Numbered from the stretch's first letter, positions 1 through 8,675 are shown. The stretch is 24,599 bases of DNA from Bacteroidales bacterium (GCA_019416425.1 DXXK01000028.1:1-24599), one strand, 5' to 3'. The notes: generated by a model not told the origin, from the sequence alone. Numbers and translations are program-made.

Positions 1-735
1 TACGAGATCAGAGGAGTTCAGCAGAGCAAAAGCCCCACGTTGGAACGGGGTAAGTTCAGTTATCTTCAGCGTGCAGACTTCAATCCGGAGCCAAAGATTG
101 TGGAAGAGGAGGGTAAGACATGGTATGTCTATCCAATCGACAGCTATGCTGTGGCACTGGATAAAGAGGGAAAATATACTCTGAAGGGAGGGCGCTATCT
201 CGTGGACATAGCGATTCCGAAACTCTACGACGACCCCTACTGGGGCCGGATGCAGACCATGGAAACCGAACGTGTCGAGGTACCGGTAAGTCCGGTCCAG
301 TTCAATGTGCGTGAATTGCCAGCCACAGACGCCGAGTCAGATTTCTCGGGTGCCGTGGGCGATTTCAAGGTCTCTGTGACCATTCCTCCGGGCGATATCT
401 ACCTTAACGAGGAGGCAATAGCCATCGTGACGGTAGCGGGTGACGGCTGGCTGGACGCTGACACACTGCCTGAATATCATGACGCTTTCGGCCAAGGAAC
501 GAAGCTGAAATCCTTCTCTGAAAACCGCCGTCAGTATCTACGTGACGGAAAACTGGTCTCAGAACTGCAGATGGAGTGCACGTTCATACCCACTTCCAAA
601 AGCGGTGCGGTAATCGGGCCGATATGGATCGAGGTCTTCAATCCGGAGACAGGAAAATACGAGATTGTAAAGTCGGAGCCCGTGCAGGTCAAGGCTCAGT
701 CCATAGCACAGAAGGCTCCGGTGCTTGATATCTGA
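1..735 (+). CDS. BatD-like protein, 5' end outside the window
   Basis: The reading frame is open from base 1, so the true start lies upstream; the first start-like codon inside the window (TTG at 40) is not credible. The visible part resembles the BatD family of Bacteroidetes aerotolerance proteins: a beta-rich domain with a YPIDSYAVAL segment, a stretch resembling BatD (DDPYWGRM versus DPFFGGMAY in the next gene), an FSGAVGDFKVSV repeat (FSGGVGRFQITS next door), and a closing FNPETGKYEIVKSEPV (FNPETGQYEKSTAKGY next door). It therefore looks like a paralogue of the following gene. Unlike that gene it stops right after the last beta domain, with no membrane helix or cytoplasmic tail, so it is probably wholly periplasmic. 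The next gene starts 26 nt downstream, which suggests one operon. The family assignment rests on similarity to its neighbour and recall of BatD; the exact role of Bat proteins is unsettled. Confidence 0.75.
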   Translation, partial: YEIRGVQQSKSPTLERGKFSYLQRADFNPEPKIVEEEGKTWYVYPIDSYAVALDKEGKYTLKGGRYLVDIAIPKLYDDPYWGRMQTMETERVEVPVSPVQFNVRELPATDAESDFSGAVGDFKVSVTIPPGDIYLNEEAIAIVTVAGDGWLDADTLPEYHDAFGQGTKLKSFSENRRQYLRDGKLVSELQMECTFIPTSKSGAVIGPIWIEVFNPETGKYEIVKSEPVQVKAQSIAQKAPVLDI

Positions 736-761
736 ACAATTTATGTTGAAAGCAGTCTGAC

Positions 762-2594
762 ATGAAAAGATATTTGATAGTCGTTCTTCTGCTGTTCGGG
801 GTATTGCTTGGAATGGCCGGGGAGGTAAGGCTGAAGGTAATCCCGGGCAATGGCAAACGCACCATCGAGACCGGGGACTTGTTCTACATAACCATCGAGG
901 TCGTCAATCTTGACGGGTCACCATCCAAGCCGACGACGGTGCCCGGTGCCGCAGTCAATTACTTCGACCGCACTGGCTCGTCGATGCGTAGCACCAGCAT
1001 CAACGGTCATGTCACCACCGAGCGGTCATATACCTGGACCATGACCCTGCGGGCCAAGAGCGAGGGAAGTTATAGTTTCGGCCCTGTCAGCGTTGGAGGC
1101 GTCAAGAGTAATGTGGTGAAATACAACATCGGTAAACCGATGCCGGCGCAGGACCCGACGGTGGGCCGTGGAAACTCCAATCGTGGCTGTGCCGATACGC
1201 CGGACGACGACAGCAAGCCCCGGTACATAGGTCATGGCGACCAGAACCTGTTCCTCCGCGCCAATGTGACCAAAACAACGGCTTACGAACAAGAGGCGCT
1301 GGTCTACACCGTGAAGCTTTACACCAATTATGACGCAGTCAAGTTCATCGGAGCAACATCGGCGCCGAAGTTCAATGGTTTCGTGATCGAGGAATCCAAA
1401 GATATTTCCCAACAGCTCAGTTACGAGACTCACGAAGGCCAGACTTACGCTACCGCCATCATAGCGCGGTACATCATCTTCCCTCAGATGACAGGCAAGC
1501 TGAAGGTAACCGGAAACACCTACACCATTTCCGTGGACCGTCGCGAGTATTTCCACGACCCCTTCTTCGGAGGCATGGCCTACAGCCAGCCGCTGCAGCT
1601 GAACGTCACGCCTAACGACCTGACTATCGACGTCAAGGCTTTGCCCATGCCTAAGCCAGGCGACTTCAGCGGAGGTGTAGGCAGGTTCCAGATTACATCC
1701 CAGTTGAAGGACAGCGAGTTCAAGACCAACCAGACGGCATCCATAGTCTACACCGTTACCGGTACGGGTAATCTGAAATACATCCAGATGCCTGACCTGG
1801 CAACAATCTATCCACCGCAGCTTGAGATCTATACCCCGACAACTACGCAGAATGTGAGCGTCGGCTCGACCAATACCTCGGGCAACGTGACGTTCGACTA
1901 CTCGTTCATGCCTATCGAGGAAGGTACTTTCAAGATTCCCGATGTGCAGTTAATATACTTCAATCCTGAGACCGGCCAATATGAGAAATCAACCGCTAAG
2001 GGCTACAATATTACGGTAGGCAAGGGCAAAGGATCGGCCAAATCACAGGTGCGCAAGCGCCAGCATTTCGATCCGACGCTTCAGAAGGTGGACATCGGCA
2101 GGCTGCACCGCAAGCATGAGCCGATAGTCTATAAAGGCTATTACTGGTTATGGTTCATCATCCCGACCGTTCTGCTGGCCGGAAGTGTGGCCGGATGGTG
2201 GCGTTACAACTCGCTGCACAAGGACATGACGGCGCTGAACATGCGCCGGGCCAACAAGATAGCCCGCCGTCGCCTGCGCCGCGCCGCAGCGGCGATGCGG
2301 AAGAAGAACCGTGACCTGTTCTACGACGAGCTGCTGACAGCCTTGTGGGGATACTTAGGTGACAAGCTCAAGATGCCGACATCTGAGCTGCTCCGTGACA
2401 ATATCCGTCAGAAGCTGGACGCCAAGGGCATCCCGTCGGCCGTGACCGACAGGCTGATCAATCTGATGGACGAGGCGGAATTCGCCAAGTATTCGTCGGC
2501 CGGAGGCGACCAGAGTATGGAGCGGGATTATAAGGAGGCCATCGCCTCGATCAATGAACTGGAGGATGCATTTAGAAACGCAAGTCATGACTAA
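762..2594 (+). CDS. batD: BatD family protein (aerotolerance operon)
   Basis: A 610-residue protein with an N-terminal signal peptide (MKRYLIVVLLLFGVLLGMAG), then a long periplasmic region of repeated beta domains, including FLRANVTKTTAYEQEALVYT and FSGGVGRFQITSQL. One membrane helix lies at about residues 461-482, followed by a very basic tract (RRRLRR) and a helical cytoplasmic tail to the C-terminus. This is the standard BatD layout. In Bacteroidetes, BatD is encoded with MoxR- and VWA-domain Bat proteins thought to form an envelope complex linked to oxygen or stress tolerance; the molecular mechanism is not established. The stop overlaps the batE start by 8 nt (ATGACTAA), so the two are probably translationally coupled. 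Confidence 0.9.
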   Translation: MKRYLIVVLLLFGVLLGMAGEVRLKVIPGNGKRTIETGDLFYITIEVVNLDGSPSKPTTVPGAAVNYFDRTGSSMRSTSINGHVTTERSYTWTMTLRAKSEGSYSFGPVSVGGVKSNVVKYNIGKPMPAQDPTVGRGNSNRGCADTPDDDSKPRYIGHGDQNLFLRANVTKTTAYEQEALVYTVKLYTNYDAVKFIGATSAPKFNGFVIEESKDISQQLSYETHEGQTYATAIIARYIIFPQMTGKLKVTGNTYTISVDRREYFHDPFFGGMAYSQPLQLNVTPNDLTIDVKALPMPKPGDFSGGVGRFQITSQLKDSEFKTNQTASIVYTVTGTGNLKYIQMPDLATIYPPQLEIYTPTTTQNVSVGSTNTSGNVTFDYSFMPIEEGTFKIPDVQLIYFNPETGQYEKSTAKGYNITVGKGKGSAKSQVRKRQHFDPTLQKVDIGRLHRKHEPIVYKGYYWLWFIIPTVLLAGSVAGWWRYNSLHKDMTALNMRRANKIARRRLRRAAAAMRKKNRDLFYDELLTALWGYLGDKLKMPTSELLRDNIRQKLDAKGIPSAVTDRLINLMDEAEFAKYSSAGGDQSMERDYKEAIASINELEDAFRNASHD

Positions 2595-3390
2595 GAGGAT
2601 CGTAAATATATTCATTCTGTTGCTGGCCGGTGTGCTTACCATGCAGGCCGGACCGTTGGAGGATGCGACCAAGGCATACGATGCCGGCGATTATCAGAAG
2701 GCTATAGAGTGTTACCGTCAGCTGGAGCATGACCACGGCACGTCATCAGCGTTGCTGTTCAATATGGGGCAGGCGTATACACGCGCCGGGCAGCTCGGCA
2801 ACGCCATGCTGTGTTACCGCAGGGCGCTGCAGCAGAACCCCTCGAACCGCGAGGCACGTGAGAACATCAAGTACATCCAGAGCCGTGTGCAGGACGCCAA
2901 CCAGGCCGAGCTGAAGGACAAGAAGGCATCGGTCGTACCCGAGGAGTCATCGTTCTTCATGGCCGTAGAGCAATACATCACGCAGCGGCATGCCTCGAAC
3001 ACATGGGCGTTCTGGAGCGGGCTTGCCTTTGTGCTGTTCTGTATCTGCGTGGCGCTGTATATCTTCATCGATACGGTATTGGTTCGCAAGATAGGTTTCT
3101 TCGGCGGTGGCACGATGCTGGCTTTGTCGGTGATATTCCTGATTTTCGCCTTCATGGGCGCCCGGGCAGCACGCACCCACGACGAGGGAGTAATTACGGA
3201 ATATAAGGTGGAGCTGCGTACGGATCCCTCCACGTCGGCCAAGCCATCGGCATCACCGCTGACCCAAGGTACGGTGCTTCAGATTCTGGACACGGAGCGG
3301 GGTCAGGACGACCGTCCGGAGTGGTACAAGGTTCGGCTGAACAGCCAGTTTATCGGCTGGATTCGGAATGATGCCTTCGAACCTATCTGA
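2587..3390 (+). CDS. batE: BatE: TPR and SH3-like membrane protein
   Basis: The ATG at 2587 is chosen, not the in-frame upstream ATG at 2554, because it begins a clean signal sequence (MTKRIVNIFILLLAGVLTMQ) and gives the usual 8-nt overlap with batD. The product is 267 residues. Residues about 24-100 form TPR repeats (YDAGDYQKAIECYRQLE, then ALLFNMGQAYTRAGQLGNAM and CYRRALQQNPSNREA). Two membrane helices lie at about 139-161 and 168-192. The C-terminal ~65 residues form a bacterial SH3-like domain (ELRTDPSTSAKPSASPLTQG, then WYKVRLNSQFIGWI). This order matches BatE. The TPR and SH3 parts suggest protein-protein and possibly cell-wall contacts; that is inference. It appears to be the last gene of the operon. 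Confidence 0.88.
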   Translation: MTKRIVNIFILLLAGVLTMQAGPLEDATKAYDAGDYQKAIECYRQLEHDHGTSSALLFNMGQAYTRAGQLGNAMLCYRRALQQNPSNREARENIKYIQSRVQDANQAELKDKKASVVPEESSFFMAVEQYITQRHASNTWAFWSGLAFVLFCICVALYIFIDTVLVRKIGFFGGGTMLALSVIFLIFAFMGARAARTHDEGVITEYKVELRTDPSTSAKPSASPLTQGTVLQILDTERGQDDRPEWYKVRLNSQFIGWIRNDAFEPI

Positions 3391-3421
3391 AAATCAGTGC
3401 TATAGCAAAATTGGTTCTATA

Positions 3422-3441
3422 TGTATGTTTTTAAACATACA
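3422..3441. repeat. AT-rich perfect inverted repeat downstream of batE
   Basis: Arms of 9 bp (TGTATGTTT and AAACATACA) are separated by TT, 31 nt after the batE stop. It may be a weak terminator, but it has no GC-rich stem and no T-tract, so a protein-binding site is equally possible. Nothing else is visible between batE and the promoter at 3470. Confidence 0.35.
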
Positions 3442-3469
3442 AAATATTTCAAAAATGTTGCCCGATGTT

Positions 3470-3500
3470 TTTGTAATAAAGAAAAAAATATCTAATTTAG
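3470..3500 (+). promoter_or_regulatory. Bacteroidales-type promoter for the HTH-usp operon
   Basis: A -33 TTTG at 3470-3473 and a -7 TAATTTAG at 3493-3500 (one mismatch to TAnnTTTG) are separated by 19 nt, the spacing expected for the primary sigma factor of Bacteroidetes. Transcription should start near 3507, giving a leader of about 75 nt. An inverted repeat GCACT-N5-AGTGC (3500-3514) overlaps the predicted start point and could be an operator; a second short one, GGTC-N8-GACC, lies at 3519-3534. Confidence 0.6.
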
Positions 3501-3580
3501 CACTGCGAGAGTGCACAGGGTCCGTAGAAAGACCGGAACCGCTCTCCTGAACCGTAAACTAACACTCAATATACACGACC

Positions 3581-3838
3581 ATGAGCAAAACAATCACATT
3601 CAATGAGCTTCGTCGTATCAAGGACAGTCTCCCCGACGGCTCCACCCATCGTATTGCAGACGCGCTCAACGTAACCGTGCAGACGGTCCGCAACTACTTC
3701 GGAGGCGTGAACTATGAGTTTGGCAAGAATGCCGCCCTGCACATAGAGCCGGGACCCGACGGTGGACTCGTCGTACTTGATGATACCACGATCTATGACA
3801 TGGCCATCAAGATCCTTGAGGAGCAGAAGCAAAAATGA
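3581..3838 (+). CDS. Small HTH DNA-binding protein
   Basis: An 85-residue protein. Residues about 20-45 (STHRIADALNVTVQTVRNYF) fit a helix-turn-helix in which a short loop links IADALNV to a recognition helix TVQTVRNYF. The C-terminal half (HIEPGPDGGLVVLDDTTIYD) looks like a small beta hairpin and helix. I recall similar small conserved DNA-binding proteins in Bacteroidales, but no defined function. The stop overlaps the start of the universal stress protein gene (ATGA at 3835-3838), so the two are probably co-translated. The inverted repeat over the predicted transcription start makes autoregulation plausible but unproven. Confidence 0.75.
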   Translation: MSKTITFNELRRIKDSLPDGSTHRIADALNVTVQTVRNYFGGVNYEFGKNAALHIEPGPDGGLVVLDDTTIYDMAIKILEEQKQK

Positions 3839-4755
3839 ATGCCACGAGTTCGGGAATGAGCAGGCAACTGCTCATTCCCTTCGATTTTTCCGACTCTTCA
3901 ATGCTGGCCGTCAGGGTCGGCTTTCATTTTGCCCGGGTCATGCAGGTGGCTCCGGTCATACTTCATGTCTATCCTGCAATCTGGTATGGCGACCCTATCT
4001 TCGGAGAATATATGGGTTCCTTCGACCCGGCCGACGAGGAAATCCAGGAGGCTATCGAGCAGCGCGACATCCGTAAGGCGGCCGAGAGGAGCTTACAGAA
4101 ATTCCGGGCGAAAATCAATGATATGCAGAGGGGTGGGGAATTGCCTGACGTCAGGTTCTCGTCGTTGCTGCTGGAAGGTGTGGCCGAGGATCAGATTCTT
4201 GAATACTGCCGTCAGAACACACCGAGACTCGTGGTGATGGCTACCCGCGGCATCAACAGGAAGGAAGAGGAATTGATCGGCAGTGTCACGGCCGAGGTGC
4301 TGGATTCATGCCGCGTACCGGTGTTCACGATTCCAGACAATTATACTGAGGATAACCGCAAGCCGATGTCCCGGTGCCTTATGTTCTGTACATTGGAACA
4401 GTATGACATAGTGGGTCTGGAACGGATGATGAAGGTTTTCGATATGCCAGAGGCCGACATATGGCTGATGCCGGTGACGCACCGGAACATGACTGATGCC
4501 AAGGACAAGCTCGAGACCCTCTATGAACGGCTTTCCGACGCATGGCCAAGGCTGAGGTTCCACCAGGCACTGATAGAGGAGACAAAGATCACTTCCGAGA
4601 TAGATGAATTCATCAAGGAAAACAAGATTGATCTGGTGATCGCACCGAACAGGAAGGCCGGGATATTCACCCGGCTGTTCCGTCCGTCGGTGGCGCACCA
4701 ATGCCTTTTTGCCCTGGATGTCCCAATGTTGGCTTTGCCGGTCAGCAAGGACTGA
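3835..4755 (+). CDS. Tandem-domain universal stress protein (UspA family)
   Basis: A 306-residue cytoplasmic protein made of two Usp folds. Domain 1 (about 8-160) begins RQLLIPFDFSDSSMLAVRVG and ends with a nucleotide-loop-like segment, MATRGINRKEEELIGSVTAE, followed by CRVPVFTIP. It resembles the ATP-binding pattern G-x2-G-x9-G-[ST], with the first Gly replaced by Ala. Domain 2 (about 175-306) lacks that pattern (IAPNRKAGIFTRLFRPSVAH) and is probably degenerate. The start at 3835 overlaps the HTH gene by 4 nt; an in-frame ATG at 3856, just before SRQLLIPFD, is an alternative start. Usp proteins modulate survival under stress, often through ATP binding or protein contacts; no specific partner is visible here except the coupled HTH protein. 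Confidence 0.88.
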   Translation: MNATSSGMSRQLLIPFDFSDSSMLAVRVGFHFARVMQVAPVILHVYPAIWYGDPIFGEYMGSFDPADEEIQEAIEQRDIRKAAERSLQKFRAKINDMQRGGELPDVRFSSLLLEGVAEDQILEYCRQNTPRLVVMATRGINRKEEELIGSVTAEVLDSCRVPVFTIPDNYTEDNRKPMSRCLMFCTLEQYDIVGLERMMKVFDMPEADIWLMPVTHRNMTDAKDKLETLYERLSDAWPRLRFHQALIEETKITSEIDEFIKENKIDLVIAPNRKAGIFTRLFRPSVAHQCLFALDVPMLALPVSKD

Positions 4756-4814
4756 GATTTCCTGCACATGTTCTGCACGGAAGTCCCTTGAAATTAAATT
4801 GCATTTGACGATTG

Positions 4815-7298
4815 ATGATATATCCGAAAGATTTTGAGTCTAAAATAGGATTTGACAGCATTCGCCGGGACCTGACGGAATTGTGCGGATCGCGTTTGGG
4901 AAAAGACTGTGTCGCAGAAATGGCCTTTTCCAACAATTATGACCTGGTGCGTCATGAGCTGGAGTGCGTGGACCAGATGATGTCCGTACTACGAGCATCC
5001 GTACCCTACGCCGTGCCATCGTCGCACGATGTTACACCCTATCTGACTGAGATAAGGGCCACGGGATCGTTCATGTCGGCCGAAAGGCTCTGCAGGCTAT
5101 ACCAGATACTGGTATCGTTCAACGAGGTGCGGGCTTTCTATTGCCAGAACAAAAAGGGGGAGGCCGATGGGGAACATATGTATCCAGCTCTTGCCAAGGA
5201 ACTGTCGGAAATCCGGTCGTTTCCGGCTCTGATTACTACAATATCGGATGCAGTCAACAAATTCGGAGAATTAAAGGATACGGCATCGCCCGCACTGTAT
5301 GAGATACGTCAACTGATCAGGCGCTCGGCCGGATCGATGCAACGTCTGATGCGGTCGGTCCTGGACCGGGCTGTTAAGGCAGGACTGGTCGACAAGGATG
5401 TCACGCCTGCGATTCGTGACGGACGAATGGTGATTCCCGTCAATGCCGGGAACAAACGCGAGATCAACGGTATTGTACATGACGAGAGCGCCACGGGCAA
5501 GACCGTGTTCATCGAGCCTGCCGAAGTAGTGGAGGCCGGAAACCGTCTGCGCGAGCTGGAAATGGACGAGAAACGGGAGGAAATCAGGATACTGACGCAG
5601 ATAGCAACGGAAATTCGTCCTTACATCGAGGATATATCAGAGTCCTGCCTGCTGCTGGGGCGGCTCGACTTCATCATAGCCAAGGCCAGATTCGGTATCG
5701 ATACAGATGCCCGTATGCCGCATCTGAACCAGAAGCCGGAGCTGGAATGGTACCATGCCGTGCATCCGGGACTGCTCCTGTCGTTGCGGGCCGTGCACAA
5801 GGAGGTGGTGCCTCTGACCATCACGTTGAACCGGAAGAACAGGATTCTGGTGATATCCGGCCCGAATGCCGGCGGTAAGTCAGTCACACTCAAGACTGTC
5901 GCGATCGTGCAGTACATGATGCAGTGCGGCATGATGCCGACATTGTACGAGAACTCGCACATGGGCATGTTCCAGACGCTGATGATCGACATCGGCGACG
6001 AGCAGTCCATCGAGAACGAGCTTAGCACCTATTCGTCGCATCTCAGCAACATGCGCTTCTTCCTGCAGCATTGCAACGACCGCACTCTGTTTCTGGCCGA
6101 CGAGATGGGTTCTGGAACGGAACCCCAGATAGGTGGAGCCATGGCTCAGGCCATCCTTGACAAGATGGGCAGGTCGGGGGCCTGCGGCGTGGTTACGACA
6201 CATTACCAGAACCTCAAGACATTCGCCGACAGTAACGAAGGATTCGTCAACGGCGCGATGATGTACGACCGTCAGCATCTGCAGCCTCTGTTCAAACTTG
6301 AGATCGGAAATCCCGGGAGTTCCTTCGCGCTCGATATAGCCCACAAGATGGGTCTGCCGCAGGATGTGATCGCCATGGCCAAGGAAACAGTCGGCAGCGA
6401 GTACGTCAACATCGACAAATACCTGTCGGAGATAGCGCGCGACCGTCGATACTGGAACTCCAAGCGTCAGAACATCAAGGAGAAGGAGTCGCGTCTGGAC
6501 TCCATACTTGAGAAGTACGAGGAGCAGGCCGGCGACCTGAAGGCGCAGCGTCGCGCCATTCTGGACGAGGCCCGCAAGGAGGCGAGAGAGATAGTCGAGG
6601 GATTGAACGCCAGGATCGAGCGCACAATCCTGGATATCCGCAACGCACAGGCCGAGAAGGAGAGAACCAAGGCACTGCGCGCGGAACTAAAGGATTTCGT
6701 CAGTGAAACCCTTAATCCTGAAGAGTCCGATAAGGATAAGCTTCCCGCCAACCTGAAGCCATTGAAACGCAAGAAACAGCACAAGAAACCACAGCAGCCG
6801 GCACTCGAGCCCGCACCGGAGTCGAAAAAGGAGCTTGCCGTAGGTGACTACGTAACCATGGAGGGCAACAATACGCCGGGCGAGATACTGTCCATCAGCG
6901 GCAAGAAGGCCGAGGTCGCCTTCGGCGCGTTGCGTACGTTCGTGGAGCTGTCACGTCTGAAGTCTAGCCGTAAGCCAAGGCCGTCGGCGTTATCGACCAC
7001 AATGAGCGTGGGTGTCTCGACTTCGGCCGAGAGCCGAACGCGTCAGTTGAATTTCAAGCGGGAGATTGATGTACGTGGCATGCGGGCTGACGAGGCGTTG
7101 CAGGCTGTGATGTATTTCATTGACGATGCCATCCAATTCCAGGCAGACAAGGTACGGATATTGCACGGTACGGGTCATGGAATCCTGAAGACATTGATAC
7201 GCCAGCAGCTCAAGGCCAATACAGCCGTGGCTCATTTTGAGGACGAGGATGTACGCTTCGGGGGTGCAGGAATCACCGTAGTGACCTTCGTCCGATAG
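4815..7298 (+). CDS. mutS2: MutS2 family ATPase/endonuclease
   Basis: The ATG at 4815 is preferred over the TTG at 4812, giving 827 residues. The order is MutS core and lever helices (about 1-330), ATPase with Walker A GPNAGGKSVT (about 349-358), Walker B LFLADEMGSG (about 425-434), a long charged coiled coil (about 540-640), a KOW-like segment (LAVGDYVTMEGNNTPGEI), and a C-terminal Smr nuclease domain (about 748-827) with IDVRGMRADEA and ILHGTGHGILKTLIR. In Smr the usual LDLHG is here IDVRG; the HGxGxG motif is intact. MutS2 has been linked to suppression of homologous recombination and, in some bacteria, to collided-ribosome rescue. The gene follows usp by 59 nt and may share its transcript. 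Its stop is 1 nt from the stop of the convergent symporter gene. Confidence 0.95.
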   Translation: MIYPKDFESKIGFDSIRRDLTELCGSRLGKDCVAEMAFSNNYDLVRHELECVDQMMSVLRASVPYAVPSSHDVTPYLTEIRATGSFMSAERLCRLYQILVSFNEVRAFYCQNKKGEADGEHMYPALAKELSEIRSFPALITTISDAVNKFGELKDTASPALYEIRQLIRRSAGSMQRLMRSVLDRAVKAGLVDKDVTPAIRDGRMVIPVNAGNKREINGIVHDESATGKTVFIEPAEVVEAGNRLRELEMDEKREEIRILTQIATEIRPYIEDISESCLLLGRLDFIIAKARFGIDTDARMPHLNQKPELEWYHAVHPGLLLSLRAVHKEVVPLTITLNRKNRILVISGPNAGGKSVTLKTVAIVQYMMQCGMMPTLYENSHMGMFQTLMIDIGDEQSIENELSTYSSHLSNMRFFLQHCNDRTLFLADEMGSGTEPQIGGAMAQAILDKMGRSGACGVVTTHYQNLKTFADSNEGFVNGAMMYDRQHLQPLFKLEIGNPGSSFALDIAHKMGLPQDVIAMAKETVGSEYVNIDKYLSEIARDRRYWNSKRQNIKEKESRLDSILEKYEEQAGDLKAQRRAILDEARKEAREIVEGLNARIERTILDIRNAQAEKERTKALRAELKDFVSETLNPEESDKDKLPANLKPLKRKKQHKKPQQPALEPAPESKKELAVGDYVTMEGNNTPGEILSISGKKAEVAFGALRTFVELSRLKSSRKPRPSALSTTMSVGVSTSAESRTRQLNFKREIDVRGMRADEALQAVMYFIDDAIQFQADKVRILHGTGHGILKTLIRQQLKANTAVAHFEDEDVRFGGAGITVVTFVR

Positions 7299-7299
7299 C

Positions 7300-8523
7300 T
7301 CAGGTCTGTTCCGTTGATTCCACTGCCTTTACTTCCGGCATCTGTTCCTTGCTTACCTTCGGAGCGAAGAATCTGTTCAGAATCACGGCAATAGCGCCGT
7401 CGCCCGTCACGTTGCATGCGGTGCCGAAGGAATCCATGGCGATGTAGAGGGCTATCATCAATGCGATCATCTGCTGGTCGAAGCCGAGAATGGAGGATAG
7501 GATACCCAAGGATGCCATGATCGATCCTCCCGGTATGCCGGGCGCGGCCACGATGGTGACTCCAAGCATGGCGCAGAAATGTACGAATATCGAGACATCG
7601 TGCGGCTGCCCGTGCATTATCAGCAGCGCCAGAGCGCAGGCTGTTATCTTCAGTGCCGAACCCGACATGTGGATGGTGGCACACAACGGCACTACGAAAC
7701 CGGCGATATCCTCGTTTACACCCATCTTGATGGTCTGACGCAGGGTCACAGGAATCGTGGCAGCCGAGCTCTGGGTCCCGAGTGCGGTGAAGTAGGCCGG
7801 CATCATCGTGCCGAGCATCCTGAAGGGGTTCTTCCGGTTGAAGCATGCCGCGATGCAGTACTGCAGCAGCAGGATGAAGATGTGGAGGATAAATATCACC
7901 ACTATGATCTTCAGGAATGCATTGAGGATTATTCCGACCTGGCCGTCGATGGACATGATCATGAATATGCCGAAGATATAGAAGGGGAGCAGAGGCAGTA
8001 TGGCGATGCGAATGGTCTTGGCAACTATGTCTCGGAATTCGGTGGCGACATTGCGCAGGGTGTTGCCGGTCGAGAAAGCGATGCCGAGTCCCAGCATGAA
8101 GGAGAGGACAAGGGCGGTCATTACGGGCATCAAGGCCGGAATGTCGATGTTGAAATATGGTTCGATGCCCTTGCTTGTATCCACCTGCTCAAGACCGATT
8201 TCACCGCCTATGAGCCACGGGAATGTGAGCTCGCCGGTGAAATAGGACAGTATTCCGGCGAAGAATGTGGCGAAATATGCCAGCAACGCCGTGGCCACCA
8301 GAAGCTTGCCCGCCTTCGAGCCGACATCGGCGATCGCAGGTGTGACGAATCCAACTATAATCAACGGAATCATGAATCCCAGGAATTGGGAGAATACACC
8401 GTTGAACGAGGCGAACAGGCGCGCGAACCACATCGGAGAGATGAAGCCTGCTCCGATACCTAACGGGATGGCGATTAGGATCCATCCCAGCAATCCCATC
8501 TTGAACTTATGTTTCTGTGCCAC
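7300..8523 (-). CDS. DAACS-family (dicarboxylate/amino acid:cation) symporter
   Basis: A 407-residue polytopic membrane protein. The family hallmarks are the first hairpin TALGTQSSAATIPVT (about 246-260), the TM7 motif CATIHMSGSALK (281-292), the second hairpin APGIPGGS (327-334), and the TM8 motif DSFGTACNVTGD (364-375). Compared with the archaeal glutamate transporter GltPh, the TM7 NMDGT is HMSGS here, and the TM8 Arg that binds the substrate side-chain carboxylate is Gly367; Thr368, Asn371 and Asp375 are kept. An acidic side-chain substrate is therefore doubtful, and a neutral amino acid, as in SstT relatives, is more plausible. The frame begins with GTG; the ATG at residue 9 (8499) is an alternative start. 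No clear promoter is visible. Confidence 0.88.
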   Translation of the reverse strand: MAQKHKFKMGLLGWILIAIPLGIGAGFISPMWFARLFASFNGVFSQFLGFMIPLIIVGFVTPAIADVGSKAGKLLVATALLAYFATFFAGILSYFTGELTFPWLIGGEIGLEQVDTSKGIEPYFNIDIPALMPVMTALVLSFMLGLGIAFSTGNTLRNVATEFRDIVAKTIRIAILPLLPFYIFGIFMIMSIDGQVGIILNAFLKIIVVIFILHIFILLLQYCIAACFNRKNPFRMLGTMMPAYFTALGTQSSAATIPVTLRQTIKMGVNEDIAGFVVPLCATIHMSGSALKITACALALLIMHGQPHDVSIFVHFCAMLGVTIVAAPGIPGGSIMASLGILSSILGFDQQMIALMIALYIAMDSFGTACNVTGDGAIAVILNRFFAPKVSKEQMPEVKAVESTEQT

Positions 8524-8618
8524 CGCTGTAATGTGTGTCTGAGGTGATTTTGTATTGATTTGATAAAGGTTTATGATTATTTATCGTTGTTTTGACGCTA
8601 TTATTGCTATATTTTTAG

Positions 8619-8626
8619 TAATTTTG
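8619..8626 (+). promoter_or_regulatory. -7 element upstream of ugd
   Basis: TAATTTTG matches the Bacteroidetes -7 consensus TAnnTTTG exactly. The nearest TTTG (8591-8594) is 24 nt upstream, longer than the usual 19-21, so the -33 element is weak or absent. Transcription would begin near 8633, giving a leader of about 43 nt. The rest of the 152-nt gap between the divergent symporter and ugd genes is AT-rich with no other clear signal. Confidence 0.5.
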
Positions 8627-8675
8627 CGAATTGTTAATGATTTATGACTAAAAGAAGTAATTCAACCGGAATATT

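Noticed and set aside
40..735. TTG at 40 as the start of the first gene
   Set aside because: The frame is open to base 1 and the protein similarity to BatD suggests a longer N-terminus; the gene is cut by the window edge.
2265..2310. GC-rich short palindrome (CGCCGC-A-GCGGCG) in batD
   Set aside because: It follows from the Arg/Ala-rich codons of the basic tract after the membrane helix; short and not otherwise notable.
7579..8463. A 294-codon open frame on the + strand antisense to the symporter gene
   Set aside because: It lies wholly opposite a gene with clear membrane-transporter motifs; its product is hydrophilic, rich in Glu/Asp/His/Gln and without recognisable motifs, as expected for a shadow frame.
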